DNA from: Candidatus Woesearchaeota archaeon
GTDB lineage: Archaea > Nanobdellota > Nanobdellia > Woesearchaeales > UBA10216
Direction: 5' to 3'
DNA length: 53,745 nucleotides
Assembly: GCA_016180085.1 (NCBI GenBank)
Contig: JACPBX010000007.1
Location: forward strand, 1-53,745
In this document: positions 9,140 through 16,946 of the stretch, in pieces
Layout: every line of letters begins with the position of its first letter
Position numbering within the stretch: the first letter of the stretch is position 1
The notes under the pieces: generated by a model
The model's database searches: none
What the model was told of the DNA's origin: nothing
The model's input: the letters and a program-made list of their open reading frames with translations, nothing else
Made by a program: the position numbers and the translations under genes

Positions 9140-9946
9140 ATGGGAATATTCGCTGAAGCTCTGAAGGAACTCAAAACATCTTTGCTCAAGGTTTACATGT
9201 TTGAGGAACTACTTAACGCAATACTGGTTTTCCTGGCCGCATATCTGGCAAGCTCGGTGTTCAGGCTTGGCCTTCTGCTGCCAGTCATTTCAGGATTGGC
9301 TTATGTGGCCTTTGCCATTTACAGGGAGCTTCGCCTCAGGCCTGACAAGGCTGTTGAATCCAAGTATAAAGACCTCAGGGAGAAGCTTTCAACCGCAGCA
9401 GAGTATGCAAGTGTTGAGAGCAGGGTCGCGAACGAGCTTAAGTCAGAGGTGCTCCAGGGCCTGAGGAAGGTAGAGGAGTCGTCCTTTCTCAGCGAGCGCA
9501 GGATTTACGTGAAATCAATCGCGGCTGTTGCGCTGTGCTTCGTGATACTCCTGCTTTCGCCTGTTTCAATCGGCTTTTTCAAGGCAAACCTTGCCGACCT
9601 TTTCTCGCCAGACAAGTCAAAGCAGCTGCCGACAGGTGATTTCAGGGTTGGCAAGCAAAACCAGAAGGGCGAGCTGCCAATCGCTGTCCAGTCATCAAGG
9701 AAGGACATCTATGGCCAGCCCTCGGTTGCAAAGCTCGGCTCAGAGGAGCTCAAGGTGATACTAAAGCCCGCTGGAACAGAACTCAGCACGAGCAACGTAA
9801 AGCCGCCGGAAGAGCTACAGTTCACCGAGCAATTCCCCGAAGAGGTTGTCTCTGTAGCTGCCGAGAGCATGGAGGAAAGGATTCCGAAAGAGCAGCAGGA
9901 GCTTGTCAGGAGGTATTTTAAGAACGTAGTTGAGGCAAACAGGTAA
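9140..9946 (+). CDS. Membrane protein in MoxR/VWA cluster
   Basis: Several hydrophobic segments; co-directional. Confidence 0.75.
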   Translation: MGIFAEALKELKTSLLKVYMFEELLNAILVFLAAYLASSVFRLGLLLPVISGLAYVAFAIYRELRLRPDKAVESKYKDLREKLSTAAEYASVESRVANELKSEVLQGLRKVEESSFLSERRIYVKSIAAVALCFVILLLSPVSIGFFKANLADLFSPDKSKQLPTGDFRVGKQNQKGELPIAVQSSRKDIYGQPSVAKLGSEELKVILKPAGTELSTSNVKPPEELQFTEQFPEEVVSVAAESMEERIPKEQQELVRRYFKNVVEANR

Positions 9947-10019
9947 CATTTATTAATATGTTATTCAGTTAATGCCACAGTAGATGTTAAGTAGCTCTAA
10001 AAAGGAGGTCACATAATTA

Positions 10020-10955
10020 ATGCTGGCTTACAAGAAGCTTTTTGATGACGTTTTCGAGGAAGTTGGTAAGGTCATTGTCGGCCAGCAGGAGATGGTCACG
10101 CAGATACTCTCCGCCATTCTGGCTGACGGGAACGCGCTTGTTGAAGGCTACCCTGGCTTGGCGAAGACCCTGACAGTGCGAACCCTTGCCAGAATCATGG
10201 ACCTCAGGTTCAGCAGGATTCAGAACACGCCAGACCTTATGCCGTCTGACATCACAGGCACCTATGTCTTGGAGGAGAGCAACGGCAAAAGGGAATTCAA
10301 GTTCCACCCAGGGCCCGTGTTTGCGAACGTCGTTCTGGCTGATGAGATAAACAGGGCAACGCCCAAAACACAATCCGCTTTGTTAGAGGCAATGCAGGAA
10401 AAGCAGGTGACAGTTGGCAACACAACATACAAGCTTGACCTGCCGTTCTTTGTGCTGGCGACGATGAACCCAATAGAACAAGAAGGGACGTACCCATTGC
10501 CTGAAGCCCAGGCAGACCGTTTTCTTTTGAAGATAAAAGTAACCTATCCGAGCTTTGATGAGGAGATGGAGATAGTCAACCGCTATACAGCCGAGGACAG
10601 GGAAAGGAAGCTCAGGGTTGTGGTGAGCAAGGAGCAGCTCCTCGACCTCCAGGCACTTACAAGGCAGGTTCCGGTGAGCTCTGACATCAAGCAGTTCATA
10701 GTCAAACTGGTTAACGAGACCAGGAACAGGAAGGACATTATCGAGTATGGCGCTTCCCCAAGGGCCTCAACAGGCCTTGTCCTGGCTTCAAAGGCCAGGG
10801 CTTTGATTAGCGGCCGGAACCACGTAAGCATCGAAGACGTCAGGGCAATGGCTTATCCAGTGCTCAGGCACCGCATCATACTAAACTTTGAGGCAGAGAG
10901 GAAAGGCCTAACTGCTGACGGCGCAGTCAAGCTGCTGCTTGACAAAGTAAAGTAA
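10020..10955 (+). CDS. moxR: MoxR family AAA+ ATPase
   Basis: GYPGLAKT Walker A-like, ANVVLADEINRATPKTQSALLEAMQE. Confidence 0.95.
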   Translation: MLAYKKLFDDVFEEVGKVIVGQQEMVTQILSAILADGNALVEGYPGLAKTLTVRTLARIMDLRFSRIQNTPDLMPSDITGTYVLEESNGKREFKFHPGPVFANVVLADEINRATPKTQSALLEAMQEKQVTVGNTTYKLDLPFFVLATMNPIEQEGTYPLPEAQADRFLLKIKVTYPSFDEEMEIVNRYTAEDRERKLRVVVSKEQLLDLQALTRQVPVSSDIKQFIVKLVNETRNRKDIIEYGASPRASTGLVLASKARALISGRNHVSIEDVRAMAYPVLRHRIILNFEAERKGLTADGAVKLLLDKVK

Positions 10956-10956
10956 A

Positions 10957-11814
10957 ATGATCACGACAGAATTCTTGGACTACCTTGACAGGTTCAGGCT
11001 CATAATAAACAAGAAAGTGACTTCAAACTACACCGGCAAAAGGACCTCGCTCTACACAGGAACAGGCGCAACGATAAAGGATTACAGGATTTACTCGCCA
11101 GGTGATGACTGGCGCCTCATTGACTGGAAGATTTATGCAAGGACCGACCACCTTTACATCAGGCGGTATGAGGAAGAGCGCAACCTTGTCATGCATGCCC
11201 TTGTTGATTCCAGCGCGAGCATGAACTACGGCTCGCCTGTTACAAAATTTGAGTACGGCGCTATGTTGGGAGTGGGCTTTGCCTACCTTGCCCTGAAAGA
11301 GAATGAGAAGTTCCAGTTCGCGACCTTCTCAGAGGACGTTAAGGTGTTCCAGCCGAGAAGGGGCCTGGGGCACCTTGCCAGCATGATTGACTACCTTAAC
11401 TCTGTCAGGCCTACCAGCAAGTCAAGGTTCAAGGACATGATGGTGAAGTACAAGAAGTTCCTCACCAGCAGGTCATACATTGTGCTTGTTTCGGACTTCC
11501 TCTTTGACATTGACGAGATAAGGGAAGGCCTACTGACCCTGGCTTCAGGCAACCACGAGATAAAGGTGATGCAGGTGCTTGACACGACAGAAAAAGACCT
11601 GCCTGTAGAGGGCGATGTGAAGCTTAAGGACGCTGAGTCAACAGAAACCCTGAGAACCTACATAGGCCCGAAGCTCGTTGTGGAGTACGAGAACAAGCTC
11701 GAGCAGCACATTGCCAGAATAGGAAAAATCTGCACAGGCATCAAGGCGGACTTCTGCGTCGCAACAACCGCAACCCCGATTTTCGATATTTTCTATGATG
11801 CGCTGAGGAAGTGA
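10957..11814 (+). CDS. DUF58 family protein
   Basis: YSPGDDWRLIDWKIYARTDHLYIRRYEEERN typical DUF58; adjacent to moxR. Confidence 0.9.
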   Translation: MITTEFLDYLDRFRLIINKKVTSNYTGKRTSLYTGTGATIKDYRIYSPGDDWRLIDWKIYARTDHLYIRRYEEERNLVMHALVDSSASMNYGSPVTKFEYGAMLGVGFAYLALKENEKFQFATFSEDVKVFQPRRGLGHLASMIDYLNSVRPTSKSRFKDMMVKYKKFLTSRSYIVLVSDFLFDIDEIREGLLTLASGNHEIKVMQVLDTTEKDLPVEGDVKLKDAESTETLRTYIGPKLVVEYENKLEQHIARIGKICTGIKADFCVATTATPIFDIFYDALRK

Positions 11815-11906
11815 AATACAATGTTCACTGAAAAAGTGAAGTTGATTGGAAAGAAGTCCTTCGTTTTCAATTAATATCGTAAATCTTTCGCTTTTCCTGT
11901 AGTTTC

Positions 11907-11988
11907 TCACTGGACATTCCGGAAACTTTTCAAAATTCTCGCAATTAGCACTGGACACTGGACAAATGGGCGGCGAGGATTTATAAAC
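11907..11988 (+). repeat. Dispersed ACTGGACA/TATA intergenic element, copy B
   Basis: CACTGGACATTCCGGAAACTTTTC...GCACTGGACACTGGACAAATGGGCGGCGAGGATTTATAAAC. Confidence 0.6.
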
Positions 11989-12001
11989 AGCAGATGATAC
12001 C

Positions 12002-12281
12002 TTGTTGCGGAAAATGGACTCTAGTAATGCAGTAGTGGCATTTCAGGGAAAAGGCATCAGAAGAACATGGCACGAGGAGGAGTGGTGTTTCGTGGTAGAG
12101 GATGTTGTAGCCACCCTTACTGATTCTAATGACCCTAAGCAGTACATTCAAAAAATTAAGCAAAGGGATCCTATTCTGGCTCAAGGGTGGGTACAAATTG
12201 TACATACCCTTCAAAGCAGAAAATGAACTGCGTCAACACAGGGATGCGCCTGAGAAAGTTAAAAGAAAGCAGCTGGATTAA
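12002..12281 (+). pseudogene. BRO-N-like (phage antirepressor-type) remnant
   Basis: IRRTWHEEEWCFVVEDVVATLTDSNDPKQYIQKIKQRDPILAQGWVQIVHTLQ then stop; +2 frame continues QKMNCVNT, suggesting frameshift/truncation. Confidence 0.65.
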
Positions 12282-13544
12282 TTACGTCCCTTCCTGCCAG
12301 CTTTCAACGTACTTTTTCTGCTCATTTGTCATGGAATCAATCTTTACACCCATAGCTTCGAGCTGCAGCCTTGCAATGTTGTCATCAATACCTTCCGGCA
12401 GCGTTATTACAGCGGCTGGGAGTTTTCCTTTATTCTTCACCAAATACTCAACTGCAAGGGCCTGCCCGCAGAATGACGTTGCCATTACAGCGCTTGGATG
12501 GCCCTCGGCCGCTGAAAGATTGACCAGCCGCCCAGAAGCGGCAACAAATATTGATTTATTGCCAAGCTTGTACTCCTCCAAAAACAGCCTGATTTGCTTT
12601 GCCTCTTTGCTCATCTTCTTCAGCGCAACGAGGTCAAGCTCAATATCAAAATGCCCTGCGTTTGCAAGTATTGCGCCGTCTTTCATCTTTTCGAAGTGCT
12701 CTTTTCCCAGAACGTGCTTGTTTCCAGTGACTGTGATAAATATATCTCCTGCAGCTGCAGCCTCGGCAATTGGCATGACTCTGTGACCATCGTAAACTGC
12801 CTGAACAGCTCTGAAAGGATTGACTTCTGTTACTATTATGTTAGAGCCGTGGCCTTTTGCCCTCAGCGCAACTCCCTTGCCGCAGTCACCGTAGCCGCAC
12901 ACTACAACATTTTTCCCGGCAAGGAGCGTGTTGGTTGCCCGTATGAGGCCGTCAATCGCTGACTGCCCTGTGCCTACATAATTGTCTAGAAGGTGCTTAG
13001 TCTTATTGTCATTAACCGCAACAACAGGGTACTTGAGCGCGCCGTCCTTTTCCATTGCTTTCAGCCTTATTACGCCCGTGCTTGTTTCCTCGCAACCGCC
13101 AATTATTTGCGGCATTAGTTGTGGATGCTTGGTATGTATTTCAGTAACCAAATCGCAGCCGTCGTCAATCGTAATATTCGGATTGGTTGCAATTACTGCA
13201 TTGATGAATTTGTAATAATCCTCTTTTGACTCGCCCTTGTAGCCGAAGACCTTGATGCCGGATTTTGCAAGAGCTGCTGCAACGTCGTCCTGGGTTGAAA
13301 GGGGATTGCAGCTGCAGATGGCAACATCAGCGCCTCCTGCGATTAAGGTTTTGACAAGGACGGCCGTTTCTTTTGTCAGATGAAGGGCCATGCCCACGCG
13401 CAGACCTTTCAGCGGTTTCTCCTTCGCAAACCTCTCTCGCACCTTGAGGAGGGCGCCCATCTCCCTCTCAGCGAATTCAATGTTCTTAAGGCCCTGCTCT
13501 GCCAGCGAGAGGTCTTTAACAGCATAATTCTGCCCAGTATCCAT
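12282..13544 (-). CDS. ahcY: S-adenosylhomocysteine hydrolase
   Basis: CSCNPLSTQDDVAAAL, NDNKTKHLLDNYVGTGQSAIDG, VCGYGDCGKGVA. Confidence 0.95.
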   Translation of the reverse strand: MDTGQNYAVKDLSLAEQGLKNIEFAEREMGALLKVRERFAKEKPLKGLRVGMALHLTKETAVLVKTLIAGGADVAICSCNPLSTQDDVAAALAKSGIKVFGYKGESKEDYYKFINAVIATNPNITIDDGCDLVTEIHTKHPQLMPQIIGGCEETSTGVIRLKAMEKDGALKYPVVAVNDNKTKHLLDNYVGTGQSAIDGLIRATNTLLAGKNVVVCGYGDCGKGVALRAKGHGSNIIVTEVNPFRAVQAVYDGHRVMPIAEAAAAGDIFITVTGNKHVLGKEHFEKMKDGAILANAGHFDIELDLVALKKMSKEAKQIRLFLEEYKLGNKSIFVAASGRLVNLSAAEGHPSAVMATSFCGQALAVEYLVKNKGKLPAAVITLPEGIDDNIARLQLEAMGVKIDSMTNEQKKYVESWQEGT

Positions 13545-13599
13545 GTGTTTCAGCCGCTTCTGATTAGAATATAAAGTTTATGCCTTGCCTTGACAAAAT

Positions 13600-13752
13600 C
13601 GGGAAAGTTTCGAATTTCCGCAAATAGCACTGGACATTCCGCAAACTTTGCGCAATGGCTTCCCAGAGCCTGTAGAGCCAAAATTTGGGCATTCCAGCCT
13701 TTCTGAAAAGTACACTGGACAGTGGACAAGTGCCCGGCTACAGAATATAAAC
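13600..13752 (+). repeat. Dispersed ACTGGACA/TATA intergenic element, copy C
   Basis: GCACTGGACATTCCGCAAACTTTGC...ACACTGGACAGTGGACAAGTGCCCGGCTACAGAATATAAAC. Confidence 0.6.
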
Positions 13753-13783
13753 GGGTTCTTGCAGAAGTTTGGAAAAAGAAAAA

Positions 13784-13822
13784 CGCGCCGCATAGCCTAG
13801 CGCAAGAGGTTGAGATCCGGTA
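13784..13822 (+). other. Partial tRNA-Leu-like 5' fragment
   Basis: CGCGCCGCATAGCCTAGCGCAAGAGGTTGAGATCCGGT resembles the D-arm/anticodon arm of tRNA-Leu at 13856. Confidence 0.45.
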
Positions 13823-13855
13823 AACTAAAAATGTTAAGTGATATATAAACTTTTT

Positions 13856-13955
13856 GCCGGCGTCGCATAGCTTGGTCATTGCGAGGGGTTGAGATCCTCT
13901 TGGCGAAAGCCTCGCGGGTTCAAAACCTTAGTGGGTGAAACTCCCGCCGCCGGCG
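13856..13955 (+). tRNA. tRNA-Leu(GAG) with 17-nt T-loop intron (13925-13941)
   Basis: Acceptor GCCGGCG/CGCCGGC; D-arm GCA/TGC; anticodon stem AGGGG/CCTCT, loop TTGAGAT; variable arm GGC-GAAA-GCC; T-stem GCGGG/CCCGC. Removing 13925-13941 gives T-loop TTCAAAT. Confidence 0.8.
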
Positions 13956-13978
13956 CATATTTTCGTAATAGCTGTTTT

Positions 13979-14884
13979 TCAGAACTCCCTTATCCTCTCA
14001 AACTCCCTGTACCTTTTTTCTATGTCTGCGGCAGTCAGCCTTTTCAACCTCTCCAAACTGAAATCCTCAGCATTGAACGATGCGACAACAGAGCCGTAAA
14101 TGATGGCTTTTCTCAGTTCTTTTTCCTCAGTGCTGCCTTTGCCCGCAAGGTAGCCTATAAGCGCGCCCGCAAAGCTGTCCCCGCAGCCTGTTGGGTCTTT
14201 AATGTTTTCGAGAGGATACCCAGGGGCGCTGAAGTGGCTGCCATCTCCGAAAAGCAATGCACCGTGCTCGCCTTTTTTTATTATTATAAACTTCGGGCCC
14301 AGTTTCAAGACCGCTGCAGCTGCCTTCACTAAACTCGGTGTTTCAAAAAGCTGCCTTGCCTCGCCATCATTGAGCAGCAGAACATCAACGCTTTTGATTA
14401 CTTCAAGCAGCTTCTGGCGCTTGTTGTTTATCCAGTAATTCATGGTGTCGAGCAGGGTTAATTTCGGCTTCTTAACCTGCTGAAGCACGTTCAGCTGCAG
14501 TTCCGGGTCAATGTTTGCCAGAAAAACGTACTCTGCATCTTTGTAGCTTTCAGGCAGCTGCGGCTTGAAGTCTGCAAAGACTCCAAGCTCGGTCTTGACA
14601 GTCTTTGCCTCGTTCATGTCATACTCATAGTAGCCCTGCCACCTGAATGTTTTGCCTTTTCCATCAACCTTAATCCCTTCAACGCTTACGCCGCGCTGCT
14701 CCAGCAGCCGCAAGTGCTGTTGCGGGAAGTCTTTCCCGACCACTCCTACTATGGCAGGCTTGGAAAAGAACGAGGCAGAATAGCTGGCATAGGTCGCTGC
14801 GCCTCCCAACGCATCTTTTACCCGGCCGAAAGGCGTCTTTACAGTGTCGAGGGCGAGTGAGCCGACAACGACAAGGTTTATCAT
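13979..14884 (-). CDS. PfkB/ribokinase family sugar kinase
   Basis: N-terminal GSLALD, C-terminal DPTGCGDSFAGALIGYL. Confidence 0.9.
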   Translation of the reverse strand: MINLVVVGSLALDTVKTPFGRVKDALGGAATYASYSASFFSKPAIVGVVGKDFPQQHLRLLEQRGVSVEGIKVDGKGKTFRWQGYYEYDMNEAKTVKTELGVFADFKPQLPESYKDAEYVFLANIDPELQLNVLQQVKKPKLTLLDTMNYWINNKRQKLLEVIKSVDVLLLNDGEARQLFETPSLVKAAAAVLKLGPKFIIIKKGEHGALLFGDGSHFSAPGYPLENIKDPTGCGDSFAGALIGYLAGKGSTEEKELRKAIIYGSVVASFNAEDFSLERLKRLTAADIEKRYREFERIREF

Positions 14885-14931
14885 GATCTGCCAGAAAAAG
14901 CATTACATCTTAAATCTTTTTATTATTAGAA

Positions 14932-15591
14932 TTACTTAATGCTGTAGTATGCAGAATCCTTGCCTAATATGTTGCCGTTTTGGTCGCTTGCCTCAACGTA
15001 GACATAGCACGTGCCCTTGCCTGCTGTTTTGCAGTAGCCAGGCTCAACCATGAACTCTGTCCTGCACGGCCTCATCCTCCTGTCCCAGGTCACGCTGCCG
15101 TCGTCTTTGGTCAGGTAGTAGCAAATGAAGGCATCCCGGGTGAGTTGGACATTTACAGTGAAGCCTGGGCTCAGGGTGCTGTCTTTTTGTGGCTCAACTA
15201 TTTTAATGACAGGGCCTGTCGGTGCAGCTTGCACAGGTGCTGTGGATGTTTGCGCTGCCTGCTTGGTTTCCTTTTTCGTTACTGGTGAGCTTGGTGAGGT
15301 GGTTGCGGTTTGCTGCTGTGGCTGTGTGGTTTGCTCTTGCTGTGCCGTGTCAGAAACCACAAGCCCGGTAATGGCTTGTGTCTGCGATTTCAGAAAAGAA
15401 GGCGTTGAAATCAACTGAAAAACGTACAGGATGGCAAGCATCAGAACCAGTGCGCCAACAAGCTTGAACTCGCTTGGCACGCTTTTGCCGAAAGGCATCC
15501 CATTTTTGGCTTGAATCTTTGAAAATTTTGGGAATTTGGAAAATGCCATTTGCATCTTTGATGCTTTCCTAGCTGCTTTTTTAGTGCCCAT
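14932..15591 (-). CDS. Single-TM surface protein with PQT-rich linker
   Basis: Basic N-terminus, one TM, Q/T/P-rich linker, Cys-containing extracellular domain. Confidence 0.7.
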   Translation of the reverse strand: MGTKKAARKASKMQMAFSKFPKFSKIQAKNGMPFGKSVPSEFKLVGALVLMLAILYVFQLISTPSFLKSQTQAITGLVVSDTAQQEQTTQPQQQTATTSPSSPVTKKETKQAAQTSTAPVQAAPTGPVIKIVEPQKDSTLSPGFTVNVQLTRDAFICYYLTKDDGSVTWDRRMRPCRTEFMVEPGYCKTAGKGTCYVYVEASDQNGNILGKDSAYYSIK

Positions 15592-15703
15592 CTTTTACTA
15601 CCTCGTTTTTGATAACTCTTTCACAACCCTTTTGCAGTGTTTTTCAACTCCGTAAAATGCTGCTGCTCATATATAAATATTTGTTTTTGCTGCCTGAAAG
15701 CGC

Positions 15704-16072
15704 CTAAAAGCCACGAAGCTGCTTTTCTGCCTTTTTCTTCTTCTCTTTTGCAGCCTCTTTTGCTGGCAAATCAGATGTTGAGCTGCCGCAGCTTATGCAC
15801 AGGTTGACCTCCTTGTCAAAGTCGACAAGCGCCAGAGCCATGACCACTGCACTGACCAGCAGGAGGGCTGTCACAACCTCTCCCCACAGGGGGTTTTTTG
15901 TGATAAGAAGGTTAACAGCCCTTGATACCCCTATCATGCCCAGCGCAACCGCAAACCAGAGCCAGAGGTTTGACCTTTTGCCAACCAAAAAATGGTTTCT
16001 GAGGCTCAGAAGGGCAGCTATGGAAAAGGCTGCTGCAGAGATTATCCACAAGGCGTTTAGCTGGAACGTCAT
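15704..16072 (-). CDS. Small multi-TM protein
   Basis: Several hydrophobic segments; overlaps neighbour. Confidence 0.65.
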   Translation of the reverse strand: MTFQLNALWIISAAAFSIAALLSLRNHFLVGKRSNLWLWFAVALGMIGVSRAVNLLITKNPLWGEVVTALLLVSAVVMALALVDFDKEVNLCISCGSSTSDLPAKEAAKEKKKKAEKQLRGF

Positions 16073-16374
16073 TTTCCACTCTTCTCCTTTTTAATGAGCC
16101 TCGAAGCTAGTATGAACGCTGAGGCTGCGAATATGCCTGCCACGACAGAGCCTATCGCTTTGATGTTTTCCATGTAAATGCCAAATGGCTCAAGCAAAAC
16201 GAGGAGGGAGTTTATTGCGAGCAGCGCAAGGGCAAGGTTCATAAGGTTCCAGCCGTCCCATGACGTGTCTTTTGAGATTCTGTACATCTTGACAGCGCTT
16301 ACCAGAAAAAAGATGGCTGCAAGCAGCCTGGCGAAGTTCGCTATTATTACAGTTTCTGCAACCATAAAACACAA
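16069..16374 (-). CDS. Small multi-TM protein
   Basis: Three hydrophobic segments. Confidence 0.65.
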   Translation of the reverse strand: MCFMVAETVIIANFARLLAAIFFLVSAVKMYRISKDTSWDGWNLMNLALALLAINSLLVLLEPFGIYMENIKAIGSVVAGIFAASAFILASRLIKKEKSGK

Positions 16375-16419
16375 CCTCTTCTATGCGCCTCTATGCTCAA
16401 CGCCTCTTCGGCCGATGCA

Positions 16420-16773
16420 CTATTCCTCAAGGTCTTCCAGCAGTTTCTTGATTTTGCCCAGCTTCTGCCTTACCTTCTGGAGGTCTTCCTCAGTGAAGGA
16501 TTCCTGGTTCCTGAGGGTTTTTTCCTCCCTCAGAAGCTCGTCAAACCTTTCCTTGATTTTCATGAGGTCTTTCAGGCCTTCTTCAGCCGTTCTTTCCTCA
16601 TCCTCAGTAATCCCTATCTTGCCGCGTATTTCATCAAGCCTTTCCTGAAGCTCCTTCTCCTTCAGCTCAAGCTCCTGCTTGCTTTTCCTTACCTCTTCAA
16701 AAGTTGCCTCAAGGAAGCGCGTTTTTTTAGCATCATCCGCAGTGTTTCCTGTTTCGGCTTCTTCATCTGCCAT
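16420..16773 (-). CDS. Coiled-coil protein
   Basis: E/K-rich heptad pattern. Confidence 0.65.
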   Translation of the reverse strand: MADEEAETGNTADDAKKTRFLEATFEEVRKSKQELELKEKELQERLDEIRGKIGITEDEERTAEEGLKDLMKIKERFDELLREEKTLRNQESFTEEDLQKVRQKLGKIKKLLEDLEE

Positions 16774-16816
16774 TAATCATCACCAAGCTCTGCTCTTTCC
16801 AGCTGTTTTTAGTTAT

Positions 16817-16866
16817 AGAGGACTTTGAATAACTCCCTTATATTTAACTTTTGTTCAAAGTCCTCT
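16817..16866. promoter_or_regulatory. 13-bp perfect inverted repeat enclosing a TATA-like box
   Basis: AGAGGACTTTGAA ... TTCAAAGTCCTCT, loop contains CTTATATTTAAC upstream of the minus gene at 16773. Confidence 0.6.
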
Positions 16867-16908
16867 TAGACAACTTTGCTATACGACGGGGTTAATCAAA
16901 GTTGTCTA
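16867..16908. promoter_or_regulatory. 12-bp perfect inverted repeat (operator or terminator)
   Basis: TAGACAACTTTG-N18-CAAAGTTGTCTA, adjacent to the previous repeat. Confidence 0.55.
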
Positions 16909-16946
16909 TAAATTTATTCCTTCTTGCAGCCACTATGCTGCCATTC

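Noticed and set aside
13899-13911. Reading the tRNA at 13856 as Ser(UGA)
   Set aside because: The shifted anticodon register leaves no position 26; Leu(GAG) fits the arm spacing better, though discriminator G remains odd.
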